From an uncultured Opitutia bacterium (GTDB taxonomy: Bacteria > Verrucomicrobiota > Verrucomicrobiia > Opitutales > Opitutaceae), in NCBI GenBank assembly GCA_903873805.1, contig CAIQQB010000106.1:1-64000 (forward strand): a stretch of DNA of 64,000 bases. The letters run 5' to 3'. Shown here one piece after another: positions 48,003 to 56,417 of the stretch. The position numbers were made by a program, and so were the translations under genes. Every line of letters starts with the position of its first letter. Within the stretch, counting starts at the first letter, position 1. Under the pieces are notes generated by a model. It saw only the letters and a program-made list of their open reading frames with translations, was not told the DNA's origin and made no database searches.

Positions 48003-49640
48003 TTAGTGGGAGGACGTTTTGGTGTCCGGGTAGGCGGTGCCACCGTGTTCGTGGAGGTCGAGGCCTTCCTCTTCGATCTGCTTCGAGACGCGCAGGGTGC
48101 CCGTGGCCTTGACGGCATACATGAGGACCATGGCGACGGCGAAGACGCCGATGCCGATGGCGGCGTTGCCGATGAACTGGGCGACCAGCTGATCGGTGCC
48201 GCCGCCGTAGAACAGGCCCTTGACGACCGCGCCGGCCGAGTTGTCGGCGCCGGTGGGCGTGGGGGCGCCGAATTCGCCGGTGGCGAAGAGGCCCAGGCTG
48301 AGCGTGCCCCAGATGCCGCAGGCACCGTGGACGGGCCAGGCACCGCAGGGATCGTCAATCCGCAGGTATTCCAGCAGGTCGGTGGCGAGGATCACAATCA
48401 CACCGGCCACGGCGCCAAGGAGGATCGCCCCGAGTGGTGACACCCAGTAGCACGGGCAGGTGATGGCCACGAGACCCGCGAGCAGGCCGTTGACCGTCGC
48501 ACCGCAGTCCCACTTTTTGAAGCGGGGATAGACGAAGAGCAGTGCGGCCAAACCACCGGAGCAGGCGGCGAGGGTGGTGTTGGCGGCCACCCGGGCGATG
48601 CCGGCGGTGTCCATGGCGGACAGCGTGCTGCCGGGGTTGAAGCCATACCAGCCGAACCACAGGATCACGGCGCCCACGGACGCGATGGTCATGTTGTGGT
48701 AGGGCATCGGCCCGCCGCCGTCGCGCTTGAACTTGCGGCCCAACCGGGGGCCGAGGACAATGGCGCCAGCCAGGGCGATCATGCCGCCGATGGTGTGCAC
48801 CACGGTCGAGCCCGCGAAGTCATGGAACGGAGCCGCCTTCCAGAAGGGGATGGCATTGAGCCAGCCGTCCGGACCCCAAGCCCAGTGGCCGAAGATCGGA
48901 TAGAGGAAGCCGCTGACCCCGATGCTGTACCAGAGGTCGCCCCAGAAGCCGGTGCGGCCCAGCATGGCGCCGGAGGTGATCGTCGAGCAGGTGTCGGCGA
49001 AGGCGAACTGGAACAGGAAGAACGCCAGCGTGGCGACGCCGGTCGATTCATACGTGTCGGGCAGGTTCTGCAGGCAGTACCAGGTGTGCCCGGCTCCGTC
49101 GCCCCAGCCGATGTAGCCGTTGCCGTGACCGAACATCCAGGCAAAGCCCCAAGCGTAGAACAGGATTCCGCAGAGGCAGGTGTCGACGATGCCCTCGAGG
49201 AGCACGTTGACGGTTTCACGCTCGCGCGCGAAGCCGGCCTCGAGGAACATGAAGCCGGCCTGCATGAAGAACACGAGGAAGGCGGTGACGAGCACCCACA
49301 TCGTGTTGATCGGATTGACGTAGGGCGGGTTGGGCGGAGTCGCCGGAGCGGCGGCCGGAGCGGCGGCCGCGGCGGCCGTGGTATTGCCCGTGGCCGTGGC
49401 TGCCGCCGTCGGGGCCGTGATCGTCGGAGCAGCCGGTGCCGCTGCGGGAGTGGCCGCGGGAGCGGTGGCTGGCGCGGTGGCCGGGGCCGGAGTCTGGGCC
49501 TGAGCCCGGGAGGAGAGATAGGCGGAGACGCCGAAAATCAGGGCGAAGCACAGGGCGAGCCCGAGCATTTTGCCGCCGAATATCGCGTAAAACACACGGC
49601 GCTGACGCGGATCCCGCATTTTTTCGAAAAACTTGTTCAT
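48003..49640 (-). CDS. amtB: Ammonium transporter
   Basis: A 545-aa protein. An N-terminal membrane segment (MLGLALCFALIFGVSAYLSS) and about 60 residues rich in Ala, Pro and Thr precede the Amt core. The core shows FMQAGFMFLEAGFARERETV, FADTCSTITSGAMLGRTGFW, HDFAGSTVVHTIGG, WFGWYGFNPGS and VHGACGIWGTL, including the twin pore histidines. It carries NH4+/NH3 across the membrane under control of the GlnK encoded next. The low-complexity extension is not in E. coli AmtB. A sigma-54-type promoter lies about 340 nt upstream. Confidence 0.95.
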   Translation of the reverse strand: MNKFFEKMRDPRQRRVFYAIFGGKMLGLALCFALIFGVSAYLSSRAQAQTPAPATAPATAPAATPAAAPAAPTITAPTAAATATGNTTAAAAAAPAAAPATPPNPPYVNPINTMWVLVTAFLVFFMQAGFMFLEAGFARERETVNVLLEGIVDTCLCGILFYAWGFAWMFGHGNGYIGWGDGAGHTWYCLQNLPDTYESTGVATLAFFLFQFAFADTCSTITSGAMLGRTGFWGDLWYSIGVSGFLYPIFGHWAWGPDGWLNAIPFWKAAPFHDFAGSTVVHTIGGMIALAGAIVLGPRLGRKFKRDGGGPMPYHNMTIASVGAVILWFGWYGFNPGSTLSAMDTAGIARVAANTTLAACSGGLAALLFVYPRFKKWDCGATVNGLLAGLVAITCPCYWVSPLGAILLGAVAGVIVILATDLLEYLRIDDPCGAWPVHGACGIWGTLSLGLFATGEFGAPTPTGADNSAGAVVKGLFYGGGTDQLVAQFIGNAAIGIGVFAVAMVLMYAVKATGTLRVSKQIEEEGLDLHEHGGTAYPDTKTSSH

Positions 49641-49979
49641 TTGATTAAGTGGGTGTGGTTGGATTATTGCGCCGAACCGCAGCCACGAAAGGCATTGGCG
49701 TCAGCGGCCGTGCCAGCCGGAAGCGCGCTGGAATTGACGGTCGGTTGCATGGGCTTTCCCGGGCTCGTGAAATGTGGCGTGGGCCCATACAGGGCGGCAC
49801 GCCACCGTGGCGGGTTTGCGAGACGAGTTCTCATGGTCATGGTTTGGTTCTCTGGGCGCTGCAGTTGCTGAGTTTACTGTTTGGCCTCTCCAAGGCGGGC
49901 TGCCCCGGCGAGCCGTGAGTGCAGCGGGTGCCACCTGAAACCGGGCAAGGTTCCGGGCGATCCCCGCAGCGGTATGCAC

Positions 49980-49998
49980 CTAGCAAATGGTATGCCAA
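49980..49998 (-). promoter_or_regulatory. Sigma-54-type promoter for amtB-glnK
   Basis: The minus strand reads TTGGCAT-ACCAT-TTGCTAG: the -24 GG and -12 GC are present with the standard spacing (TGGCAN-N5-TTGCW). Transcription would start near 49969 and leave a leader of about 330 nt before amtB. The gene-free spacer 49641-50154 holds nothing else that was recognised. Confidence 0.6.
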
Positions 49999-50154
49999 GG
50001 GTGCTGCGGGCGGCTTTATCGCTGAATCATATTCATGCAGCGCCAGCTCACAGCCTGACAATGCCTTCAGTGCGCTGGGAGTTTTGCGCCGGGCTCGCTC
50101 GTGCGGGCGGTCCGGGTTGCGACCCGCGGCGCCCCGGCACCGGCGGGGTTGCAG

Positions 50155-51495
50155 CTACAAAAAAAGCCAGCCGACGAGACCGAGGATCGGCAGCAGAATC
50201 GGCAGGCTGTATTTGAACAGATAGCCGAAGAAAGTCGGTCCGGGGGTGCCGGCGTCGTGGGCGATGGACTTGACCATGAAATTGGGCCCGTTGCCGATGT
50301 AAGTCATGGCCCCGAAAAAGACCGCCCCGAGGCTGATGGCGATGAGACGCAGCACATCCGCCGGCGATTGGCGCAGCACCCTGAGGACAGCGACCTCATC
50401 GGCGTCCCCGCTGGGAAAGTCCACCGGATGTTCCCCGTGGGCGGTAGCCTCCGCCAAACGGAGAAAGCTCACATAGGTCGGGGCGTTGTCGAGCACGGCG
50501 GAAAGGCCGCCGGCGGCCAAGTAATAGTCGATCGGTTTCTTCACGCCAAACCCGTCGCCGTGTCCGTCCACGTAATCCAGTGCAGGCAGCATGGTGAGGA
50601 AGATGCCGGCAAAAAGCAGGGCGACCTCCCGGATGGGGCCGAAGGTGAAGGCGTTGGCCGCATGCACCCGCCTGGGCGTGGCGTACCAGCTGACCACGGC
50701 TGCGCCGAGCATCACGGCTTCACGCAGAAAAAAGCGGCCCGGCAGGAACAGCGCCCCAACCACCGCGGCGAGCAAGAACAGATTGCCCTTTCCCTCGAGG
50801 CCCCAACCCGTCTCCGTTGTTCTCGGTGCCGCCGCCGGCGCTGCCTCTGCGCGTCCCCAACGCGAATCCAAGACGTAGAAGACCGCGAGGAGCAGACCAA
50901 CGGTGAGGAGCCATGGTCCCAGGACGCGCCCGGTGAGCCAGAAAAAAGGAATGCCGCGCAGGTAGCCGAGGAAGAGCGGGGCGCCGACCGGGGTGAGGGC
51001 GCCGCCGATATTCGAAACCAGAAAGATAAAAAAAACGACCTGGTGCGGGGCCGGCCGGCTCCGGTTCAGCCGCAGCCACGGACGGATGAGAACCATCGAG
51101 GCACCGGTGGTGCCGATCAGGTTGGCCGCCAGCGCGCCGACCGCAAGAAAGGCCACCTTGGTCAGCGGGGCGGCATCATCCCGGACCGACAGGTGAATGC
51201 CGCCCGCGACGACGAAGAGCGATCCGGTGAGACAGAGGAACGAGGCGTAGTCCGCCAGGGTGTGCCTGACCGCCGTCCCACCGGCCGGGACCAAGGCGAG
51301 GTAATAGGCCGCGACACAGAGGCCGAGTCCAATGGAGACACCCGGGTAAAATCGCTCCCACCAATGCCGGAGATGCAACGATGCCAGGGGCATCGCGGCA
51401 ATCAGCAACAGGAGCAGCGCGAACGGGGCGCTCATCCAGAGGGGGATCTCTCCGCTCGGAGAACCGGCATTGGCCAGGATGGGCGGGATGGGCAT
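50155..51495 (-). CDS. Sodium:proton antiporter-like membrane protein (CitMHS/NhaD type)
   Basis: A 446-aa protein with about eleven membrane helices. Family features are VAFLAVGALAANLIGTTGAS, FFIFLVSNIGGALTPVGAPL, LLFAGIFLTMLPALDYV, AAGGLSAVLDNAPTYVSFLR and FFGAMTYIGNGPNFMVKSIA. The paired motifs GALTPVGAP and LDNAPTY are those of ion-transporter superfamily antiporters. It probably exchanges Na+ for H+, in keeping with the surrounding K+ genes. It is transcribed alone and away from the APC permease. Confidence 0.85.
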   Translation of the reverse strand: MPIPPILANAGSPSGEIPLWMSAPFALLLLLIAAMPLASLHLRHWWERFYPGVSIGLGLCVAAYYLALVPAGGTAVRHTLADYASFLCLTGSLFVVAGGIHLSVRDDAAPLTKVAFLAVGALAANLIGTTGASMVLIRPWLRLNRSRPAPHQVVFFIFLVSNIGGALTPVGAPLFLGYLRGIPFFWLTGRVLGPWLLTVGLLLAVFYVLDSRWGRAEAAPAAAPRTTETGWGLEGKGNLFLLAAVVGALFLPGRFFLREAVMLGAAVVSWYATPRRVHAANAFTFGPIREVALLFAGIFLTMLPALDYVDGHGDGFGVKKPIDYYLAAGGLSAVLDNAPTYVSFLRLAEATAHGEHPVDFPSGDADEVAVLRVLRQSPADVLRLIAISLGAVFFGAMTYIGNGPNFMVKSIAHDAGTPGPTFFGYLFKYSLPILLPILGLVGWLFL

Positions 51496-51746
51496 GGAGG
51501 TCGGTGCGTGCAGAAGTCATGCCGCCCTCTGGAAACCGGGCGGAGAAGGGCAGGCTGGTCGCAAGCCAATGCGGGAGGATTTTTTCCGGCCGGCCGTTGA
51601 TTGCAATGCCATCTTTGGCCGGATACCGCTTGGAAACGAGAGGAGAAGCGACCGCGACTGCATACCTTCATCCGATCATCCGTGCCCATCACCTTGGAAT
51701 TCTCTGGCGACCTGACTTTGAAACGTTTGAGAAGGGCACACCACGG

Positions 51747-51812
51747 TTAACGGCATCTTAGCGCATGAGGGTGATTTGTTAATTAGTTTCCAGTGGGAAG
51801 ACGGTGTAAGGT
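51747..51812 (+). promoter_or_regulatory. TTAAY-box operator and promoter of the 67-aa ORF
   Basis: Boxes TTAACGGCATC (51747), TTAGCGCATGA (51758) and TTAATTAGTTT (51779) start 11 and 21 nt apart. TAAGGT at 51807 is 28 nt after the third box and exactly 12 nt before the GTG start, the same distance as at kdpA1. The 323-nt spacer 51496-51818 holds nothing else recognised. Confidence 0.6.
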
Positions 51813-51818
51813 GGGTAT

Positions 51819-52022
51819 GTGAAAACAGAGCTCACCAACCCCAATGATACGTTCGCCCCCAAGGGCCGGTCGGAGCGGATCGACTGGAATCGGGCGGTTT
51901 ATCTTATTGTTATGCTGAATCTTGTATTCGGATCAATCACTCTCTGGGTTCTCGATCCGAATCATCAGATCACGAGTTCATCGCGGATCTGGTGGCCTTC
52001 GCAGGTTGCATCGGGACGGTGA
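51819..52022 (+). CDS. 67-aa protein with one membrane helix, unknown
   Basis: GTG start. The sequence has a polar N-terminus, a basic patch and a helix RAVYLIVMLNLVFGSITLWV, then a short tail. It might be a complete small membrane protein, or the broken N-terminus of a larger one: the KGRSERIDW segment before a helix loosely recalls fatty-acid desaturases, but this is weak. It lies in a locally AT-rich stretch (51740-52270). The operator before it suggests co-regulation with kdp. The 185 nt after it up to 52207 contain no feature seen. Confidence 0.45.
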   Translation: MKTELTNPNDTFAPKGRSERIDWNRAVYLIVMLNLVFGSITLWVLDPNHQITSSSRIWWPSQVASGR

Positions 52023-52207
52023 CAGACGTCTCGTTGGATCGATGCCGATGATCGGCATACCGCCAATCAGAATGGCGAAAACATGAGTATCGCCATTTTG
52101 TAATTGGTATCATTCTGGCAACAAGTAGTTAGCCAAGGAACGGTATTTGAATTGCAGTAATACGCTATAACCGAAAAGAGGCGGCAATGTGTCATGAAAC
52201 TTAATAA

Positions 52208-52260
52208 TTAATGATTTCTTAATACTTTCATTACTTTTCTTAATGTTTTCTTAATACTGC
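52208..52260 (+). promoter_or_regulatory. Extended TTAAY-box operator of the APC permease gene
   Basis: Boxes TTAATGATTTC (52208), TTAATACTTTC (52219), TTAATGTTTTC (52240) and TTAATACTGC (52251) give spacings of 11, 21 and 11 nt; ATTACTTTTC at 52230 may be a degenerate box. This is the most regular of the four arrays. An ATG at 52265 lies only 4 nt beyond it, so the gene's true start is taken further downstream. Confidence 0.7.
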
Positions 52261-52324
52261 TGGTATGGGAGTTGCAAACGTGGGGGCCGAACCAGATCAC
52301 CAACCCTCAACTCGCAAACAGACC

Positions 52325-54403
52325 ATGGCCGATAAGAATACCGCCACAATGAAACCCACGCTCGGGCTGACCGGGCTGACCAGCAACGCAATGGCGCTGA
52401 TTGCACCGGGCGCCTTTCTCTGGCTCACCTTCCAGGAGCAGGCGCTTTATGGAGCCCCGATGGCCGGCAGTGCCATGTGGTTCGGCATCATCCTTGCCCT
52501 GCTGCTCTGCTTGGCCACGGCCGTGAGCTACGCGGAACTGTCCAAACTTTATCCCGGGGCCGGATCCTCGTACTACTACGCGGAACAGGCGTTTCTCTCC
52601 AAGACGCACGCCTTCAAGTTCGCCCGTTTGGCCAAATTCATGACCGGTTGGGCCAGCCACCTTTACTACTGGGTCTATCCCGGTTGCATGGTGGGTGTAA
52701 CCGCCATTCTCATCGGCTATCTGGCTGGAGTGCTCTTCCCCAACACCTTTAGCGGTACCTACAACAGCCCGCTACTGATGATTCTGGTCTGCATCGTTTT
52801 CGCCTTGGGCGTCACCTACATCGCCTCGCGCGGGGTCGGCGGCACCACCACGGTGAATCTGGTCATCAACATCATCCAGATTGGCGCGCTGCTGGTCTTC
52901 TCGGCCATCGCCTTGGGCTACCGTATCAACCATCCGCAAGATTCGAAGGGCTGGCATTTGTCCGGCGGCGCCCTGGTGGACTACGCGGTTGACCAAACCA
53001 ATGTCACCACCACCGATGCAAAAGGCGTGACCACGCCGGTTCAGGATGCCTGGGCGGATGACACCGCTGACAAGCCGGACCCGAAGTGGCAGACCGACAA
53101 TGGCCTGCCGGATGGCAAACTGGTCCTCGACAAGGACGGCAAGAAGATCCCGGTTTACAAAACGGTGGATCGCACCGTCTCTGACGACGACCTGAACAAG
53201 GACAAGAACAAGGATCCCGATGTGTCGGCCGCGGCTCTGACCGCGCTCGGTCTCGGCTCCGGCGACCCTTATCCGGTCTTCCAAAAGGACAAGGACGGCA
53301 AGTATCTCAAGGACAAAGATGGCAAGCTGATGGAAGCGGACTTTACGGTCAGCTATAAGCCGGAGGATGCGATGTCGGGTGCTGCGGGTGATGACAAAAA
53401 TCCCCAAGCCTTCAACTTCCATGCCACAGCCTCCTCGGTCGTGTCCCCGCACAAGTTCAGCTATGTCTTCATCCAAGCCTGTATCGCGATTCTGATCCTC
53501 GTCGGATTCGAGTCGGTCTCCGCGATGGGTGAGGAAGCGAAGAACGCCAAGCGGGACATTCCCCGCGCCATCATTCTGGCGCTGGTGATCCAAGGCGCCT
53601 TCTGCTACCTGATCGAGTACTTCTGTGCCAATTACATGATGCACAATGGCTACACGCTGGCCAACGCCGGCGCCTCCGGGGCGCCGATCGGTGACATGAT
53701 GCAGATTGCCGGGGCCTGGTTCTTCGGCAGCGCCGGGGCCGGCAAGGCCTTCATGCTGGTGCAGGCCTTCACGGTGTTCCTCGCGCTCATCGGCACGACT
53801 CTGTCCTGCCTGAGCACGGGTGCCCGGGTGACCTACGCCATGGGCCGCGACGACGAGGTGCCCTCGCACTTCGGCATGCTGCACGGCAAGACGCTGTCGC
53901 CCCACAAGGCGATCTGGACGCTGGGCATCATCTCCATCGTCATCGGCATCATCACGGTGTTTGCCTACCTGGGCGAGCAGGCCGCCGATCTGGCTCCGCT
54001 GGACAAGCACAACATCTGGTACAGCTTCGGTATCTTTGATCCACACACCTACACTTGGATTCCGAACTCGTTCGTGACGATCAGCCTCATCAGCAACTTC
54101 GGCACGTTCCTGCTCTACATGTTCACCTGCATCATCGCCATCGTGGCCTTCCGCGAGCACCACACCTTCCACGGGTTCAAGCACGTGGTGGTGCCGGTGT
54201 TCGGGGTGATCGCCAACTTCGCCTGCATGCTCTACTATCTGATCGGTTCCTTCACCGTGGCGGGCATGAGCTGGCACGAACCCTACATCGCTCTGGCGGT
54301 CTGCGGGGTCTGGGGTCTCTACGGAGCCTGGTACTTCTTGAAGAAGAGCAAGACCTCGGGCAAGGAAGTCATTTTGAGCGCCAAACCTGTTGCAAGCAGC
54401 TGA
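52325..54403 (+). CDS. APC superfamily permease with large Asp/Lys-rich insertion
   Basis: A 692-aa transporter. The APC core is shown by LTGLTSNAMALIAPGAFLWL, SYAELSKLYPGAGSSYYYAE, TGWASHLYYWVYPGCMVGVT, ILILVGFESVSAMGEEAKNA followed by KRDIPRAII, and the late helices. Residues about 204-365 form a soluble insertion with KDGKK, KDKDGKYLKDKDGKL and TTTDAKGVTTPV motifs, similar in style to the KdpA loops. By family it carries amino acids or polyamines; its operator suggests a role in K+ or osmotic balance. The start at 52325 is preferred because the operator abuts an upstream ATG. Confidence 0.85.
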   Translation: MADKNTATMKPTLGLTGLTSNAMALIAPGAFLWLTFQEQALYGAPMAGSAMWFGIILALLLCLATAVSYAELSKLYPGAGSSYYYAEQAFLSKTHAFKFARLAKFMTGWASHLYYWVYPGCMVGVTAILIGYLAGVLFPNTFSGTYNSPLLMILVCIVFALGVTYIASRGVGGTTTVNLVINIIQIGALLVFSAIALGYRINHPQDSKGWHLSGGALVDYAVDQTNVTTTDAKGVTTPVQDAWADDTADKPDPKWQTDNGLPDGKLVLDKDGKKIPVYKTVDRTVSDDDLNKDKNKDPDVSAAALTALGLGSGDPYPVFQKDKDGKYLKDKDGKLMEADFTVSYKPEDAMSGAAGDDKNPQAFNFHATASSVVSPHKFSYVFIQACIAILILVGFESVSAMGEEAKNAKRDIPRAIILALVIQGAFCYLIEYFCANYMMHNGYTLANAGASGAPIGDMMQIAGAWFFGSAGAGKAFMLVQAFTVFLALIGTTLSCLSTGARVTYAMGRDDEVPSHFGMLHGKTLSPHKAIWTLGIISIVIGIITVFAYLGEQAADLAPLDKHNIWYSFGIFDPHTYTWIPNSFVTISLISNFGTFLLYMFTCIIAIVAFREHHTFHGFKHVVVPVFGVIANFACMLYYLIGSFTVAGMSWHEPYIALAVCGVWGLYGAWYFLKKSKTSGKEVILSAKPVASS

Positions 54404-54425
54404 GTGCGGTTTGGTTCTCCGGGCA

Positions 54426-54458
54426 AACGACGGCTGCGCAAGCGGCCGTCGTTTTTTT
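54426..54458 (+). terminator. Rho-independent terminator of the APC permease gene
   Basis: The stem AACGACGGC / GCCGTCGTT (54426-54434 and 54445-54453) has a 10-nt loop and is followed by a T-run to 54458. It separates the permease from the phosphatase-kinase-kdpDE operon. Confidence 0.9.
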
Positions 54459-54638
54459 CTGTCAAAATCAAGTCCATGCTTGGCGCGGTCCCACCGCCGG
54501 CTGAAGCTGTTCGCACTCTCTGACGCCGCCACCATGTTCGCGCCTATCCATTCTCCATCGTCCCGCTGAACCAGCCGGTGGCGATGGCGCGCGCCAAGGG
54601 CCTGCCGCCCGTCGCACCCGAACCCCAGTCACTTCCCC

Positions 54639-56417
54639 ATGCACATCCAATACGGCGAATATTCCGGCAAGGGCCCGGTGCGCGACCACAACGAGGATCA
54701 TGTCGCCTACGGTTTTCCGGAAGATCACCTGTTGCGGGACAAGATGGGCAGCATTGCACTGCTGGCCGATGGCGTGGGCGGGGCCGGCAACGGCGCCGTG
54801 GCCAGCAAGCTGGCCGTCGAGGAGGCGCTGGCGGTCTTCAAGGCGTCGCCGCCCGATCTCTCCCCGTCGCGTCTGCTCCAGCAGATCTTCGACGCGGCCA
54901 CCCGCAAGGTCTACGATACGGCGATCGCCGAGACGGACAAGCGCGGCATGTCGACCACCCTGGTCGTCTCCCTCTTCCGCCATGACCAGGTGACGGTCGG
55001 TCACGTTGGCGACTCCCGGGTCTATCTGATCCGCCACAACACCATCCGCCGTCTCACTTCGGACCATTCCTACTCCTCCCTGCAGGTCAAGCTGGGCCTC
55101 CTGCTCGAGCGGGATGCCATGACCAGTCCCAAGCGTTCGATCCTGATGCGCAGCCTGGGCAGCGAGCCCATCTGCCGGTTCGACGTGCACACCGAGCCGC
55201 TCCAGCCGGGCGATAAAATCCTCCAGTGTTCGGACGGGCTGTATGCCTTTGTGGTCGACGACGAGATCCGGCAAATCGTGTCGCATTCCCATCCGTTCGA
55301 TGCGTGCAAGAAGCTCGTGTCGCTGGCTGAACGGCGCCAGCTGGACGACAACATCTCGATCCAGATCCTGAACGTGCAACGGATCGACCAGGCGCTGCCG
55401 GGTGCCCCCGGCGCGGCCGCCACGCCCAATGCCAAAACCGGCCGGGAACTGGGGCCGGGCTCCCTGCTCGACGGGCGGTTTGAGCTCACGGATCTGATCA
55501 GCCGCAGCGGCATGGCCTCCATCTTCAAGGCGGACGACCGGGAAACCAAGCAGGCCGTGGCCATCAAGGTGCCCCTCATGCAGTTCGAGAGCGATGTGGC
55601 GACCTTCGACCGGTTCCAACGGGAGGAGCAGATCGGGCTTTCCCTGGACCACCCCTTGATTCTGAAGATGTTCAAGGTCGAGAAGAAGAGCCGCCCCTAC
55701 ATCGTGATGGAGTACCTGGAAGGCCAGACGCTGAGCGAGCTCATGGAGACCGTCCGGCCGCTGCCCGAGCCCGATGCCGTCCGCATCGCCAGCCGCGTCT
55801 GCGAGGCGCTCGACTACATGCACCGGAACAAGGTGGTGCACCGCGACCTCAAGCCGGCCAACATCATGATCTGCAGTGACGGAACCATCCGGATCATGGA
55901 CTTCGGCATCGCCAAAAGCACTCAGTCGCGCCGCCTCACATTCGTGGGCTTTTCACCCACCATGGGCACGCCGGACTACATGGCGCCGGAGCAGGTGCGC
56001 GGAAAGCGCGGCGACGAGTTCACCGACATTTACAGCCTCGGCACCATCCTGTATGAGATGACCACCGGGGTCGTCCCCTTCGAGGGCGAAAATCCGTACG
56101 TGATCATGAACGCGCGCGTCACTGGCGACCCGCCTGCACCCCGCAAGCTCAACCCCCAGCTCACGCCGGTGGTGGAGGAGATCATCCTGCACGCGTTGGA
56201 ACGCACCCCGTCCCAGCGTCATGCTTCGGCCGCGGCGATGAAGGCTGAACTGGACGATTTTGAAAAGGTCGAGCTGGTCGGCCGCTACCAGCGCTTGCGG
56301 GCTCCCGTGATTTGGAAGAGCCGGTTCAGCCTGATGCCGATGGTGATCGGTTTCGTCGTGCTGCAAATTCTGGTGGGCGTGCTCCTGTTCTGGTATTTCA
56401 GCCGGAAGAGCCACTGA
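54639..56417 (+). CDS. Bifunctional PP2C phosphatase / Ser-Thr protein kinase
   Basis: A 592-aa protein. Residues 1-245 are a PP2C phosphatase (GPVRDHNEDHVAYG; LLADGVGGAGNG; VGHVGDSRVYLIR; CSDGLYAFV; DDNISI). Residues about 275-540 are a Hanks kinase (a G-loop-like SRSGMASIF, VAIKVP, HRDLKPANIM from His401, DFGIAKS, GTPDYMAPEQ). One membrane helix (MPMVIGFVVLQILVGVLLFW) lies near the C-terminus. The glycine loop is less canonical than usual. The stop overlaps the kdpD start (TGATG), so the enzyme is made with KdpD and KdpE and may act on Kdp components; this is inference. Confidence 0.92.
   Translation: MHIQYGEYSGKGPVRDHNEDHVAYGFPEDHLLRDKMGSIALLADGVGGAGNGAVASKLAVEEALAVFKASPPDLSPSRLLQQIFDAATRKVYDTAIAETDKRGMSTTLVVSLFRHDQVTVGHVGDSRVYLIRHNTIRRLTSDHSYSSLQVKLGLLLERDAMTSPKRSILMRSLGSEPICRFDVHTEPLQPGDKILQCSDGLYAFVVDDEIRQIVSHSHPFDACKKLVSLAERRQLDDNISIQILNVQRIDQALPGAPGAAATPNAKTGRELGPGSLLDGRFELTDLISRSGMASIFKADDRETKQAVAIKVPLMQFESDVATFDRFQREEQIGLSLDHPLILKMFKVEKKSRPYIVMEYLEGQTLSELMETVRPLPEPDAVRIASRVCEALDYMHRNKVVHRDLKPANIMICSDGTIRIMDFGIAKSTQSRRLTFVGFSPTMGTPDYMAPEQVRGKRGDEFTDIYSLGTILYEMTTGVVPFEGENPYVIMNARVTGDPPAPRKLNPQLTPVVEEIILHALERTPSQRHASAAAMKAELDDFEKVELVGRYQRLRAPVIWKSRFSLMPMVIGFVVLQILVGVLLFWYFSRKSH

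Noticed and set aside
49700-49725. A second TGGCACG sequence on the minus strand upstream of amtB
   Set aside because: The -12 part (CTGAC) lacks the required GC; the element at 49980-49998 is far better.
49701-49979. Possible small gene between the sigma-54 promoter and amtB
   Set aside because: A GTG-initiated frame with random composition, no homology and no ribosome-binding site; treated as leader.
51496-52324. c-di-AMP (ydaO-type) riboswitch before the K+-related genes
   Set aside because: No recognisable ydaO core was found; the AT-rich parts are explained by TTAAY boxes.
52325-54403. KimA-type K+ transporter identity for the APC permease
   Set aside because: The N-terminal and core motifs follow amino-acid-permease-like APC proteins rather than KimA; a K+ role rests only on the operator.
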